From contig NZ_CP072113.1 of assembly GCF_017654605.1 (NCBI RefSeq), positions 1,674,001-1,738,000 on the forward strand: 64,000 bases of DNA, in the 5' to 3' direction. Position 1 is the first letter of the stretch. Every line of letters begins with the position of its first letter. Below the pieces are notes generated by a model. That model saw only the letters and a list, made by a program, of their open reading frames with translations, was not told where the DNA came from and searched no databases. Origin of the DNA: Yimella sp. cx-51 (GTDB lineage Bacteria; Actinomycetota; Actinomycetes; Actinomycetales; Dermatophilaceae). Below are positions 1-8,234 of the stretch, one piece after another. The translations under genes and the position numbers were made by a program.

Positions 1-1498
1 GGTCGAGGGCGTAGTCGCGATCGGACAACGAGCGCAGGTAACGCAGCATCTGCGTCTCGCTGTGGTGGGAGTTGAACACCGGATGACCCAGGTACTCGGA
101 CTCGCGGACCAGGGACGCAGCAAAGGTCGGCTCACCATCAGCCGGTACGGGCGCGTTGACACCGAAGGCTGCCGCGACACCGGCGAGTTCTTCGTCTGTC
201 GTGGTCTCGTCGACGCTCACGCTCACGTGGTCTGCGTCGACCCGCCAGATGTTGATACCCCGATCAAGGGCCGCCTCGACGACGGAGTCGGCGCGTCCCT
301 CGACGGAAACGGTGAGGGTGTCGAAGAAGCTGTCAGCGACGAGGTCGGCTCCACCTGCACGGAGCACTGCTGCCAGGCCGACTGCCTTGCCGTGCACCTC
401 GGAGGCGATGCGGCGCAGGCCGGCGGGTCCGTGGTAGACGGCGTACATCGAGGCCATCACCGCCAGGAGCACCTGAGCGGTGCAGATGTTGCTGGTGGCC
501 TTTTCCCGCCGGATGTGCTGCTCACGCGTCTGCAGAGCCAGGCGGAACGCGGGTGCGCCATCGGCGTCGACCGAGACACCGACGAGCCGGCCCGGGAGGT
601 TGCGCTCGAGGCCCTCGCGCACACACATGTATCCCGCGTGCGGGCCGCCGAAGCCCATCGGAACACCGAAGCGCTGGCTGGTGCCGACGGCGATGTCGGC
701 GCCCCACTCCCCCGGCGACTTCAGCAGGGTGAGCGCAAGCAGGTCTGCTGCGGCGGTCACGAGGCCACCCGCCTCGTGGGTTGCGGATGCCAGGGCACTC
801 CAGTCGACGATCTCGCCGTTGGCGTTCGGGTACTGCACCACGACACCGAAGACCGGACGTTCACCAGCAGCGGCACGCAGTTCATCGGCGGTGGAGATCG
901 AACGCAGATCGGCGACCACGAGTTCGATGCCGACGGCGTCGGCGCGTGTCTGGGTGACCGCGATCGACTGCGGCAACACCTGCGCGTCGACCAACAGCAC
1001 CGAGTCGTCCTTGGCACGGGTGGAACGGTGCATCAACGACATCGCCTCGGCGACCGCCGTGCCCTCGTCCAGCAGGCTCGCTGAGGAGGTCTGCAGACCG
1101 GTGAGGTCGGCGACCACCGTCTGGAAGTTGAGCAGGGCCTCGAGCCGCCCCTGTGAGATCTCGGGCTGGTAGGGCGTGTAAGCGGTGTACCAGGCGGGAT
1201 TCTCGAGGATGTTGCGCTTGATGACACCCGGCGTGTGGGTGCCGTAGTAGCCCAGACCGATCATCGAGGTCAGCACCTGGTTACGACCGGCCTTGTCGCG
1301 CAGCTCAGCCAGCACGGCCGCTTCGCTGGGGGCGACCACGACATCGAGAGCGTCCGACATCCGGATCGTGCCGGGGATGGCGCGGTCGATGAGTTCGGAC
1401 ACACTGGAATAACCGATTGTCTTGAGCATCGTGTCGACCTCGTCCTGGGCCGGGCCGATGTGACGGCTGACGAAATCGGGGGTGTTCTGGGACGTCAT
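1..1498 (-). CDS. gcvP: Glycine dehydrogenase (decarboxylating), P-protein, N-terminal part
   Basis: PLP enzyme that decarboxylates glycine and passes the aminomethyl group to the lipoyl arm of GcvH in the cytosolic glycine cleavage system. Only the first 499 codons are present; the gene runs off the left edge, so the PLP lysine in the C-terminal half is not seen. The N-terminus carries the family hallmarks SRHIGP near residue 12, [10 protein letters not shown] near residue 80 and [12 protein letters not shown] shortly after. The ATG at 1498 has AGGA just upstream and lies directly downstream of a glycine riboswitch, which settles the start. gcvH lies in the same orientation 3 kb upstream; gcvT is not in the window. 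Confidence 0.97.
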   Translation of the reverse strand, partial: MTSQNTPDFVSRHIGPAQDEVDTMLKTIGYSSVSELIDRAIPGTIRMSDALDVVVAPSEAAVLAELRDKAGRNQVLTSMIGLGYYGTHTPGVIKRNILENPAWYTAYTPYQPEISQGRLEALLNFQTVVADLTGLQTSSASLLDEGTAVAEAMSLMHRSTRAKDDSVLLVDAQVLPQSIAVTQTRADAVGIELVVADLRSISTADELRAAAGERPVFGVVVQYPNANGEIVDWSALASATHEAGGLVTAAADLLALTLLKSPGEWGADIAVGTSQRFGVPMGFGGPHAGYMCVREGLERNLPGRLVGVSVDADGAPAFRLALQTREQHIRREKATSNICTAQVLLAVMASMYAVYHGPAGLRRIASEVHGKAVGLAAVLRAGGADLVADSFFDTLTVSVEGRADSVVEAALDRGINIWRVDADHVSVSVDETTTDEELAGVAAAFGVNAPVPADGEPTFAASLVRESEYLGHPVFNSHHSETQMLRYLRSLSDRDYALD

Positions 1499-1550
1499 GC
1501 TCTTCCTTCGACGAGGGTGCGATGCGGGCGCCTCCCCATCTGTCGGCGTG

Positions 1551-1660
1551 CGCCTTCAGAGCTGCCTCATCCGGGCGGTCCGGTGGCCTGAGAGGTTCTG
1601 GGGAGAATTGCCCCTTCGGCGCCACCACCGTTGTGGGCGGAGGACTCTCCCGCCCGGTGT
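1551..1660 (-). promoter_or_regulatory. Glycine riboswitch, single aptamer, upstream of gcvP
   Basis: On the minus strand the leader carries the conserved glycine-aptamer core in the right order: GGGAGAG, then GCCGAAGGGGCAA, then CTCTCAGGC, then GGACCG and a closing CTCTG. Only one aptamer is visible; no second copy follows before the gcvP ribosome site about 50 nt further on. A -10-like TAAATT lies at 1675-1680, which would start the transcript right at the aptamer. By family knowledge, glycine binding switches on glycine-cleavage expression; whether control here is transcriptional or translational cannot be read with certainty. Confidence 0.9.
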
Positions 1661-1674
1661 CGTGAGCTGCGCCA

Positions 1675-1680
1675 AATTTA
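1675..1680 (-). promoter_or_regulatory. Candidate -10 box of the gcvP riboswitch transcript
   Basis: TAAATT on the minus strand, an AT-rich hexamer of the TAnnnT type in GC-rich surroundings, 15 nt ahead of the predicted aptamer. No good -35 hexamer is visible at 17 nt. Placement supports it more than sequence does. Confidence 0.45.
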
Positions 1681-1730
1681 GCATCGAGCGATCTGCATCA
1701 CTCCCCTGGCGTGAGGTGCCCACGCAAAGA

Positions 1731-1756
1731 ACCCTCCGCCTGGGAAGGCGGAGGGT
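1731..1756 (-). terminator. Rho-independent terminator after resR
   Basis: Perfect 10-bp inverted repeat ACCCTCCGCC / GGCGGAGGGT with a 6-nt loop, followed on the minus strand by TTCTTT. It lies 25 nt past the resR stop and separates resR transcription from the gcvP riboswitch transcript. Confidence 0.85.
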
Positions 1757-1780
1757 TCGAGCGCGAGAAGTCGGTGCCGC

Positions 1781-2362
1781 TCAGACTGCCTTACGGCGCT
1801 CGCGGCGTGAACGGAGTTCGTCGCCGGGGTGCTCGGCCGGGGTGTCGGCGTCGGGGCGCTCGGAGGGAAGCTCCGACAGCGTGAATTCGACCTCGCGCCA
1901 GACGGTGCCGAGCGCGATGCCGAAGACACCCTGACCGCCGCGGATGAGGTCGATGACCTGATCGTCGGAGGTGCATTCGTAGACGCTGGCGCCGTCGGAC
2001 ATCAAGGTGATCGTGGCGAGGTCGTCGACGCCGTGGTCACGCAAAGCAGCGACGGCGATGCGGATCTGCTGCAGTGAGACTCCGGTGTCGAGCAGCCGCT
2101 TGACCACCTTCAGTACGAGGATGTCGCGGAAGCTGTAGAGACGGTGGTTGCCCGAGCCAGAGGGGTTGCGCACGGACGGCTCGACCAGACCGGTGCGGGC
2201 CCAATAGTCGAGCTGGCGGTAGGTGACGCCAGCGGCACGGCAGGCGGCGGGACCGCGGTAACCCAGTTCGCCGGCGTCGACCTGCTGCGAGGCAGCATCG
2301 AGCGGGGCCTCCAGCGGAGCCGGAGCCTGGGAGCCGGCGGGCTGCACATCAGCGCGGGCCAT
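1781..2362 (-). CDS. resR: MerR-family regulator, Rv1830/ResR-like
   Basis: 193-residue transcription factor of the MerR family. A winged-helix DNA-binding region lies at about residues 30-100 (YRGPAACRAAGVTYRQLDYWARTG, wing with SGNHRLYSF), followed by a dimerisation helix (LLDTGVSLQQIRIAV) and a charged C-terminal tail. It corresponds by family and position (between the DUF151 nuclease and gcvP) to M. tuberculosis Rv1830, ResR. The ATG at 2362 is preferred over an upstream in-frame start at 2413 because AGGAAAGAGG sits at proper distance before it and the predicted promoter at 2416-2444 would leave the longer start almost without leader. The stop is followed by a strong terminator. Confidence 0.9.
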   Translation of the reverse strand: MARADVQPAGSQAPAPLEAPLDAASQQVDAGELGYRGPAACRAAGVTYRQLDYWARTGLVEPSVRNPSGSGNHRLYSFRDILVLKVVKRLLDTGVSLQQIRIAVAALRDHGVDDLATITLMSDGASVYECTSDDQVIDLIRGGQGVFGIALGTVWREVEFTLSELPSERPDADTPAEHPGDELRSRRERRKAV

Positions 2363-2415
2363 GGCTACCTCTTTCCTTCGTACGTCCGTGGCGCGCACTC
2401 GCGCGCCTGCCAAGA

Positions 2416-2444
2416 AAGGTACGGCCCTTACCGGTGGGGGTCAA
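2416..2444 (-). promoter_or_regulatory. SigA-type promoter of resR
   Basis: On the minus strand TTGACC (2439-2444), a 17-nt spacer and TACCTT (2416-2421). Spacing is ideal and both hexamers fit the actinobacterial housekeeping consensus. It leaves a leader of about 45 nt before the resR ATG. Confidence 0.7.
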
Positions 2445-2470
2445 CGACGACAACCGGCGTGTCACGGCCG

Positions 2471-2490
2471 GTTTGGACACGAATCCAAAC
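2471..2490. promoter_or_regulatory. Inverted repeat upstream of resR promoter
   Basis: GTTTGGA-N6-TCCAAAC, 27 nt ahead of the resR -35 box and 30 nt after the DUF151 gene stop. No U-run follows on either strand, so an operator for one of the local MerR regulators fits better than a terminator. The binding protein is not known. Confidence 0.4.
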
Positions 2491-2518
2491 TTCAATGTCT
2501 AGTTGACGGTTAAGAATT

Positions 2519-3016
2519 TCAGTCTCGATCGTCCGGTTTTTCGTCGGTTTCGGCCGTCTCGAAGTCCTCGGCGGAGACCTGGTCGAGGAACTCTCGGAAC
2601 TTCTCCACCTCGTCCTCCTGTTCCATCTCCATCACCACGCCGACTTCGTCGAGAATCGTGTCGTCGACGTACACCGCAGTGCCCGCACGCAGTGCCAGTG
2701 CGATGGCGTCGGAGCTGCGGGCGTCGATCCGGCGTCCGTCGGCGAGTACGAGCTCGGCATAAAAGACACCTTCGTCCATCGAGACGATGTCGACGTGCGA
2801 CAGGCGCGCGCCCAGGGTGTCGACCAGGATCAGCATGAGGTCATGGGTGAGCGGACGCGGCGGCTCGACACCTTCCAACACATGGGCGATCGCTGCGGCC
2901 TCGGGCGCTCCGATCCAAATGGGCACACAACGCCCACTGGCCGTCTCCCGCAGAATCACGATCGGCTTGTTCGTCGGCATCTCCACCCGGACGCCCAAGA
3001 CCTCAACCTGCTTCAC
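2519..3016 (-). CDS. Bifunctional nuclease family protein (DUF151)
   Basis: 165-residue protein of the DUF151/BFN family, typical length for the family, corresponding to Rv1829. Recognisable segments are MKQVEVLGVRVE at the start, ILRETASGRCVPIWIG near residue 22, DARSSDAIALALR near residue 105 and an acidic C-terminal tail. Some family members have been reported to have nuclease activity; the role in actinomycetes is unsettled. Starts with GTG at 3016 behind GAGGCGG. It sits between the two MerR regulators, as in mycobacteria, and is probably transcribed with ftsR and garA upstream. Confidence 0.9.
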   Translation of the reverse strand: MKQVEVLGVRVEMPTNKPIVILRETASGRCVPIWIGAPEAAAIAHVLEGVEPPRPLTHDLMLILVDTLGARLSHVDIVSMDEGVFYAELVLADGRRIDARSSDAIALALRAGTAVYVDDTILDEVGVVMEMEQEDEVEKFREFLDQVSAEDFETAETDEKPDDRD

Positions 3017-3104
3017 GTTGCCGCCTCGCCTTCCGGAATTGCAGAACCTTGTGGCCGACGCACGGCACCGATGTGGAACATCGGCTGCCGCACTGGGCTC
3101 AACG

Positions 3105-3782
3105 CTACCCCTGCAGACCGGCGCGGACGAGTGCGAGGTGCAGCGCGAGACACTCCCGCATGAGTTCGGTGCGATCGGATTCGGTGGGGCCGTAGCTGAG
3201 TTGTTGGATCAGACCCAACTCACGATCGGCCGCCAGCCGGAACGGGCGCAGATGGCGGGCACCAACACCGTGGGCCATCAGGGCCCCGGCCGACCGGGCG
3301 ATCTGCAGCGCCCCCGCATCGAAGTAGCCGTCGCTGTCGGGCTTGACCAGACCGAAGTCGACGATGTCGCGCACCGCCTGCGCGTCGAGCTGCGCTGCGG
3401 TCGCCAGTTCGGTGGCCGACAGACGAAGTCGCCCACCGTCGACCTCAGCCAGATCGGCGACGGTCGGGGCGTCGGGGTCGATCGGCACCGAAGGAACAGC
3501 CGGACGCTGGTCGGCGGCTGGTTCGAGGCCGCGGTCGAATGCGTCGAGAGCCTCTCGGATGACCTTCAGCGGCCAGAAGCGGTCGCGCTGGCAGCGCAAC
3601 ACGAAGCGGAGACGTTCGACGTCACGCTCGGTGTATCTGCGGTAGCCACTCTCGGCGCGCTGCGGACTCACCACGCCCTGAGCGTCCAGGAAACGCACCT
3701 TCGACAGGGTGAGGTCGGGGAATTCCTCGGTCAGCCGTCCGAGTACGGCGCCGATCGCAAGGGTCGGCTGCTGATCGGTCAC
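3105..3782 (-). CDS. ftsR: MerR-family regulator FtsR
   Basis: 225-residue MerR-type transcription factor matching Rv1828/FtsR by sequence type and by its place between garA and the DUF151 gene. The DNA-binding domain is near the N-terminus (LTEEFPDLTLSKVRFLDAQG, then ESGYRRYTERDVERLRFVL). The long C-terminal half has helices of the kind used for dimerisation in this family. The GTG start at 3782 overlaps the garA stop as GTGA, so the two are translationally coupled. In corynebacteria FtsR is known to activate ftsZ; that target is not in this window. Confidence 0.9.
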   Translation of the reverse strand: MTDQQPTLAIGAVLGRLTEEFPDLTLSKVRFLDAQGVVSPQRAESGYRRYTERDVERLRFVLRCQRDRFWPLKVIREALDAFDRGLEPAADQRPAVPSVPIDPDAPTVADLAEVDGGRLRLSATELATAAQLDAQAVRDIVDFGLVKPDSDGYFDAGALQIARSAGALMAHGVGARHLRPFRLAADRELGLIQQLSYGPTESDRTELMRECLALHLALVRAGLQG

Positions 3783-4234
3783 GAACCGACGGGGGCGCCG
3801 TAGTAGACGAATCGGAACTTTCCGATGTGCACCTCGTCACCGTTGCGCAACTGCGCGGCATCGGTGATCTGGCCATTGACATAGGTGCCGTTCAACGACC
3901 CGACGTCGACCACGGAGTAGCCCTCGGGTCCGCGGCGGAACACTGCGTGCCGGCGAGAGACCGTCACGTCGTCCAGGAAGATGTCACTGTCGACGTGACG
4001 GCCGCTGCCGATCTCTTCGTCGTCCAGCAGGAAGCGTGCTCCTGTGTTCGGCCCCCGCAGGGCGATGAGCAGCGCGGTGCCGGGCCGCAGTGCGTCGACC
4101 ATTGCCTGGTCGGACTGCGACAGACCCAGCTCCCCGGCGAATTCGGCCGGTACCAGGGCGTCGGAGCCCACGGTGAAACGAGCCGTGGCGTCGCCCGCGG
4201 GCTGGCCTGCGTAGGGGTTGCGCTGATCATTCAT
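3779..4234 (-). CDS. garA: FHA-domain metabolic regulator GarA/OdhI-like
   Basis: 151-residue cytosolic protein with a C-terminal forkhead-associated domain (residues about 58-145): SGRHVDSDIFLDD, TVSRRHAVF and VGSLNGTYVNG are the phosphothreonine-binding loops. In relatives the unphosphorylated protein inhibits 2-oxoglutarate dehydrogenase and regulates glutamate metabolism, and phosphorylation of an N-terminal ETTS motif by PknB/PknG turns it off. Here that segment reads DATARF (residues 15-20), so only one of the two threonines remains and the Glu/Ser context is lost. Followed directly by ftsR with a 4-bp overlap. Confidence 0.9.
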   Translation of the reverse strand: MNDQRNPYAGQPAGDATARFTVGSDALVPAEFAGELGLSQSDQAMVDALRPGTALLIALRGPNTGARFLLDDEEIGSGRHVDSDIFLDDVTVSRRHAVFRRGPEGYSVVDVGSLNGTYVNGQITDAAQLRNGDEVHIGKFRFVYYGAPVGS

Positions 4235-4269
4235 CCGGAGAGCCTATGTCAATTCGTCGTCGGGACAGG

Positions 4270-4659
4270 TCAGCTCAGCGATGCCTTGTAGGCGTCGACG
4301 TCGAGCAGTTCGCCAGCAGCATCGGCGTCGGCCAGCTTGAGTTCATACATCCAGCCCTCGCCGTAGGGGTCGGAGTTGACCAACTCGGGCGTGGCCTCGA
4401 GCTGCTCGTTGACCGCGGTGACCTCGCCCTCGAGGGGCGCGTAGAGGTCGCTCACCGACTTGGTCGACTCGACCTCGCCGCACGAGTCGCCCGCCGACAG
4501 GGTGTCGCCCACGGTCGGCGTGCTCACGTAGACGACATCGCCGAGCGCGTCCTGTGCGAAAGAGGTGATGCCGATGCGCACGACACCGTCGCCCTTGTCC
4601 TGCACCCATTCGTGGTCGCTCGTGTAACGAAGGTCGGCCGGGTAGTCGAGCTCGCTCAT
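4270..4659 (-). CDS. gcvH: Glycine cleavage system H protein
   Basis: 129-residue lipoyl carrier that shuttles the aminomethyl group between P- and T-proteins. The lipoylated lysine lies in GEVESTKSVSDLYAPLEGEV, and the C-terminus GWMYELKLAD is typical. Two ATG codons occur in tandem (4662, 4659); the second lies at the better distance from AGGAG and gives the usual MSELDYPADLRYTSDHEW start. Same strand as garA with a 35-nt gap, and the upstream DUF881 gene ends 24 nt before. Confidence 0.96.
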   Translation of the reverse strand: MSELDYPADLRYTSDHEWVQDKGDGVVRIGITSFAQDALGDVVYVSTPTVGDTLSAGDSCGEVESTKSVSDLYAPLEGEVTAVNEQLEATPELVNSDPYGEGWMYELKLADADAAGELLDVDAYKASLS

Positions 4660-4682
4660 CATGTCTCCTGTCGCAAGGCGCG

Positions 4683-5462
4683 TTATCGCGGTGATGTGTC
4701 CGGCTGAGCGTATCCAGGCGTCTTCTCGGACCGCAACGCAGTCACCGCAATTGAGCTCTTCGACTGCACGGCGGCGCTAATTCCCAACTGGCGCAACGTC
4801 TCCACGACTCCACCGGGAATGGCGAGGGCGGTCGACATGGTGTGGGAGTCGCCGATCGCGCGAACGACATAAGGGCCGGTCAGCACGTGCCCATCGACGA
4901 TCAATTTGCCTTCGAGCGAGGTGCCGAACCAACTGTTCGCCACCACCCGCACCGAGCCGATCTGGATCGCTTCGGCGCCGGCGTCCCGCAACTCCTGGAC
5001 GGTGTCGAGCATGTTGTTGGCGGAGATCTTGCTCGAGGGATCAGTCACGGTGATCTCGATGCCCGGGCCGGTCGCCGGCATGGTGCCGGCGAGGATGCCG
5101 AGCGCCGCGAGACGGTCTTCGGCGGCCTTGACCGCTGCGGCGTCACCGCCGCCGGAACGCAGCGAGTCGCGGGTGCGGGTGAGCCGGTCGATGTCCTGAC
5201 CGAGCTTGTTCCCCTGCTGGTTGACACCGTCGAGCAGCGTCACGAGGTCTTCCTGACGCATGTTTTCCAGGCCCGAGGCACGGTACTGCTGCACCTGGGT
5301 GACCATCGCGAACCCGAGCAGCAGCGCGAGCACTGTCGACAGCAGATTGGCCTTGGTCAGGCGTGGCCGGCCCATGCGGGCCAGGCGTCCCCAGCCCTGC
5401 GACTTGGTGCTGACCGGGCCCTGACCAGAGGTGGGAGTGGAGTCGTCCTGTTGCTGGCTCAT
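4683..5462 (-). CDS. DUF881 family membrane-anchored protein (second of pair)
   Basis: 259 residues. A basic, Ser/Gln-rich cytosolic N-terminus is followed by one transmembrane helix (about residues 39-57, LLSTVLALLLGFAMVTQV), a coiled stretch (about 75-120) and the DUF881 domain with the motifs AGTMPATGPGIEITVTD and LRDAGAEAIQI. It matches Rv1825-type proteins beside gcvH. Function is unknown in the family; the neighbourhood links it to envelope or division-related genes. The ATG overlaps the stop of the small basic protein gene by 4 bp (ATGA). Confidence 0.88.
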   Translation of the reverse strand: MSQQQDDSTPTSGQGPVSTKSQGWGRLARMGRPRLTKANLLSTVLALLLGFAMVTQVQQYRASGLENMRQEDLVTLLDGVNQQGNKLGQDIDRLTRTRDSLRSGGGDAAAVKAAEDRLAALGILAGTMPATGPGIEITVTDPSSKISANNMLDTVQELRDAGAEAIQIGSVRVVANSWFGTSLEGKLIVDGHVLTGPYVVRAIGDSHTMSTALAIPGGVVETLRQLGISAAVQSKSSIAVTALRSEKTPGYAQPDTSPR

Positions 5463-5791
5463 GCGTGGAAGAGGTGTCGACGGATGGAGGCAACATTGCT
5501 GAAGATGCGCAGACCCAGCACGACGACCACACCCGTCGACAGTTGCGAACCGACTCCCAGCTGGTCACCGAGGAAGACGATGAAGGCGGCGACCAACACG
5601 TTGGACAGGAACGACACGACGAAGACCTTGTCGTCGAAGATGCCGTCGAGCACCGCTCGCACCGCGCCGAACACTGCGTCGAGCGCGGCGATGACGGCGA
5701 TCGGCAGATACGGCTGCAGCCACAGCGGGACGTCCGGGGACAACACGACACCGAGCACGAGACCGGCCACCAGGCCGAGAGCAGGAATCAC
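5459..5791 (-). CDS. sbp: Small basic protein family membrane protein (DUF1290)
   Basis: 110-residue integral membrane protein with three hydrophobic helices (about residues 2-17, 28-50 and 60-78) plus a C-terminal one ending RRHLFHA. The motif YLPIAVIAALDAVFGAVRA marks the Sbp/DUF1290 family. GTG at 5791 is chosen because it overlaps the upstream gene stop as GTGA and gives the normal family length; a longer reading of the same frame would overrun the upstream gene. It is sandwiched between two DUF881 genes as in other actinomycetes. Function not established. Confidence 0.88.
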   Translation of the reverse strand: MIPALGLVAGLVLGVVLSPDVPLWLQPYLPIAVIAALDAVFGAVRAVLDGIFDDKVFVVSFLSNVLVAAFIVFLGDQLGVGSQLSTGVVVVLGLRIFSNVASIRRHLFHA

Positions 5792-6678
5792 TTGTTCTCC
5801 TTCGCGGAACGTGCATAGTTCAGGGCGACCGACGGTGCCGCCGGGATCGAGAGGTTCTTGCGGGCGTCGTAGGCCGAGGAGATGCCGAAGCCCTTCGTCA
5901 GACCGGCCAGGTAGGTGCCGCCACTGTTCTTCTGGAAGTCGGCGTACATCGTCGAGGGTCCGATCGCCGAGATGGCGTAGGGCGGCACGAGTGGACGGAA
6001 GTTGACCAGGATCGCCTGCCCCGCGAACCGGATCGCGCTGAGCGAGGTCAGCCGTTGGCCGTTGATCGAAATGGCCTCGGCGCCGGCCTGCCACAACCCG
6101 TTGACGACCACCTGCAGGTCGGAGGAGCTGACCCGGCCGGTATCGGAAGAACCACTGCGTGGGTCGCCCTGCGCGTCCGTGCCGGCACCGGTGGAGTCCT
6201 TCACCGTGAGCACTCCCCCGGCTCCGGTGACCGCGACCGCCCCGGTGAGGGTCTCCAGGTCGCGCAGGTCATTGCTGACGTCCGGCTTGTTGCTCCGGGC
6301 CAGGGCGGAGTCCTGCAGCCGAGCGATCTCGCCGTCGAGCGACTTCACCGAGCCGGAGCGGGTGTCGATCAGCTTCTGACCGTCGTTGATCCGCGAGACG
6401 AGTTGGTCATGGGTCTTCTTGGCCTCGCCCAGCGGCACCCGCAGCGCCATGGCGCTCATGGCCAGGCCGAAGCCGATGAGGAAGACCGCGAGCACGAGCA
6501 GGGGCGAGTGGGTGCCGGACGACGGCGGCAGGCCCGCGGCCCGGCGCTTCTGCGCTTCCGCCTCGTACGCGGGGTCGAGCGGATGCCGGATGACGTCATT
6601 GATGAGGCTCATGGACGCCGCCGGATCTCGGGGACCAGGCTGTCGCTCGGGCGCGAGCTTGGGCAGGCGTAACCGCAT
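5788..6678 (-). CDS. DUF881 family membrane-anchored protein (first of pair)
   Basis: 296 residues with one transmembrane helix (about 58-80, LLVLAVFLIGFGLAMSAMAL), a coiled-coil-like segment (about 85-125) and the C-terminal DUF881 domain (VTGAGGVLTVKD, LWQAGAEAISINGQRL, FRPLVPPYAISAIG). Corresponds to Rv1823. The ATG at 6678 overlaps the stop of the CDP-alcohol transferase by one base (TGATG), so it is probably the second gene of a five-gene operon running to gcvH. Confidence 0.87.
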   Translation of the reverse strand: MRLRLPKLAPERQPGPRDPAASMSLINDVIRHPLDPAYEAEAQKRRAAGLPPSSGTHSPLLVLAVFLIGFGLAMSAMALRVPLGEAKKTHDQLVSRINDGQKLIDTRSGSVKSLDGEIARLQDSALARSNKPDVSNDLRDLETLTGAVAVTGAGGVLTVKDSTGAGTDAQGDPRSGSSDTGRVSSSDLQVVVNGLWQAGAEAISINGQRLTSLSAIRFAGQAILVNFRPLVPPYAISAIGPSTMYADFQKNSGGTYLAGLTKGFGISSAYDARKNLSIPAAPSVALNYARSAKENK

Positions 6679-7265
6679 CAGCGTGTCCGGGCGCTCTTGT
6701 CATGAACCATCTGGCGCACCTGGACGGCGTAGAAGAAGCCGGCCACCCAGTAGAGCGCCGTACCCCACCACACGAAAGCCCAACCCAGCGGACGTGCGAA
6801 CTCGCCGACTGCGCCGCCCTGTTCGCCGAGCAACACCAACGGGAAGGCGTAGATCAGATTGAACGTGGCCGCCTTGCCGATGAAGGAAACCGGGGGCAAC
6901 GGCAACCGGTGACGGCGAATGACCGGGCCGAGAGCAGCCACGAAGACCTCGCGACCCAGCAGCACGCTCACCAGCCACCACGGGATGACCTCGCGGATGG
7001 CGAGCGCGACGATCGTTGCCAGGATGTAGAGGCGATCGGCCGCAGGATCGAGCAGTTGGCCCAGGCGGGAGGTCTGATTGAGCAGGCGGGCCAGTTTGCC
7101 ATCGGCGTAGTCGGTGAAGCCCGAAATCACCAGCACCAGCAGTGCCCACCAGTCGTGCTCGGCAAGGATCAGCCAGAAGAAGAAGGGTGCGCCGAGCAGC
7201 CGGAGGAACGACAAGGCGTTGGGCACTGTCACGATGCGCCCGCTCACCCCATTCGTCGATTCCAC
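6678..7265 (-). CDS. CDP-alcohol phosphatidyltransferase family protein (PgsA2-like)
   Basis: 195-residue integral membrane enzyme that transfers a phosphatidyl group from CDP-diacylglycerol to an alcohol. The catalytic signature is complete: DG-KL-AR, eight residues, G-QLL-D-PAA-D at about residues 45-67. Several membrane helices follow. Position ahead of DUF881-Sbp-DUF881 matches mycobacterial pgsA2 (Rv1822). The acceptor alcohol cannot be read from sequence; glycerol phosphate or inositol phosphate are options. GTG at 7265 is preferred because the longer frame lacks family similarity and runs into fdhD; the ribosome site is weak. Confidence 0.85.
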   Translation of the reverse strand: MESTNGVSGRIVTVPNALSFLRLLGAPFFFWLILAEHDWWALLVLVISGFTDYADGKLARLLNQTSRLGQLLDPAADRLYILATIVALAIREVIPWWLVSVLLGREVFVAALGPVIRRHRLPLPPVSFIGKAATFNLIYAFPLVLLGEQGGAVGEFARPLGWAFVWWGTALYWVAGFFYAVQVRQMVHDKSARTR

Positions 7266-7275
7266 GCGGCGAAGC

Positions 7276-8136
7276 CTATGCGTCGACGCCGACAGCGTCC
7301 GATGCAGGTGCGGGCTGTGCTCCGATCGTGATCCGTTTGGCATGGGTACAGATGGTGAAGCGGTCACCACGGTCGAAGGCCACCAGGGTGACTCCGGTTT
7401 CCTGAGCAGCATCGATGGCCAACTCCGACGGAGCCGAGACGCAGCACAGCACCCCGATTCCGGCCATGGCTGCCTTCTGCACGATGTCGAAGGAGGCCCG
7501 GGACGACACCATCAGCACGTCCGCGCTGCGGTCGTGGTCGTTCATGACCGACCAGCCGATCACCTTGTCGACGGCGTTGTGTCGCCCGATGTCCTCCCGG
7601 GCTACGACCAGGTCTCCGCTGCGGGTGAACAGACCGGCGCCATGCGTCCCGCCGGTGCGAGCCCGGACCGGTTGCTGTGCCAACAGCTTGTCAGCGAGCC
7701 CGCGAATGACGCTCGCGTCGACGACATCCACTTCGACCGTCGCGGGCGGGCAGGAGCCGGTGATCGCGTCGATGCTCGCCTTGCCGCAGAGCCCACAGCC
7801 GCCGTGCATCACCAGCGTGCGCTGGGCGTTCACCGGGAGCGGACGCGGGCCGTCGCTGAGCGTCACGTCGATGACATTCATGGTGTCGGTGTCGGCGCAG
7901 TACCTCGCGACCAATACATCGTCCTTGGCGTGCACGATGCCCTCGGCCACCAGGAGCCCGTGGACGAGTTCCATGTCGTTGCCGGGGAGCCGCATCGTGA
8001 CGGTGACGGTCTGCCCCGCCACCCGGATCTCCAAGGGCTCCTCGACCGCAACCTCCTCGGCGCGCTCCCTGATGCGCACCTGCGCGCCGGTGAACGAGAC
8101 CTGGGTGAGCCGCCTGCGTGCCGTGCGACGCCCCAT
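7276..8136 (-). CDS. fdhD: Sulfur carrier protein FdhD
   Basis: 286-residue protein of the FdhD family, which moves sulfur from a cysteine desulfurase to the molybdenum cofactor of formate dehydrogenase. The CxxC loop is visible as HGGCGLCGKASID (about residues 116-128), with downstream motifs THGAGLFTRSGDL, EDIGRHNAVDKVIGW and SSRASFDIVQKAA. ATG at 8136 gives the usual length; an in-frame upstream reading is low-complexity. No formate dehydrogenase is present in the window. Divergent from the DUF2207-like gene with about 100 nt between them. Confidence 0.93.
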   Translation of the reverse strand: MGRRTARRRLTQVSFTGAQVRIRERAEEVAVEEPLEIRVAGQTVTVTMRLPGNDMELVHGLLVAEGIVHAKDDVLVARYCADTDTMNVIDVTLSDGPRPLPVNAQRTLVMHGGCGLCGKASIDAITGSCPPATVEVDVVDASVIRGLADKLLAQQPVRARTGGTHGAGLFTRSGDLVVAREDIGRHNAVDKVIGWSVMNDHDRSADVLMVSSRASFDIVQKAAMAGIGVLCCVSAPSELAIDAAQETGVTLVAFDRGDRFTICTHAKRITIGAQPAPASDAVGVDA

Positions 8137-8234
8137 CAGTTGTCCACAGCCGGGAGGCGCCCGAGTTCGGCGTCGAGTGATGAACGTAGGGTCGGGACGG
8201 ACATGGCACGAGAGTACGTCGGAGGTCGGGGCAC

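Noticed and set aside
62-1172. Long plus-strand open frames across the first kilobase
   Set aside because: They are antisense to gcvP, whose protein is unmistakable; long antisense frames are expected at this GC content.
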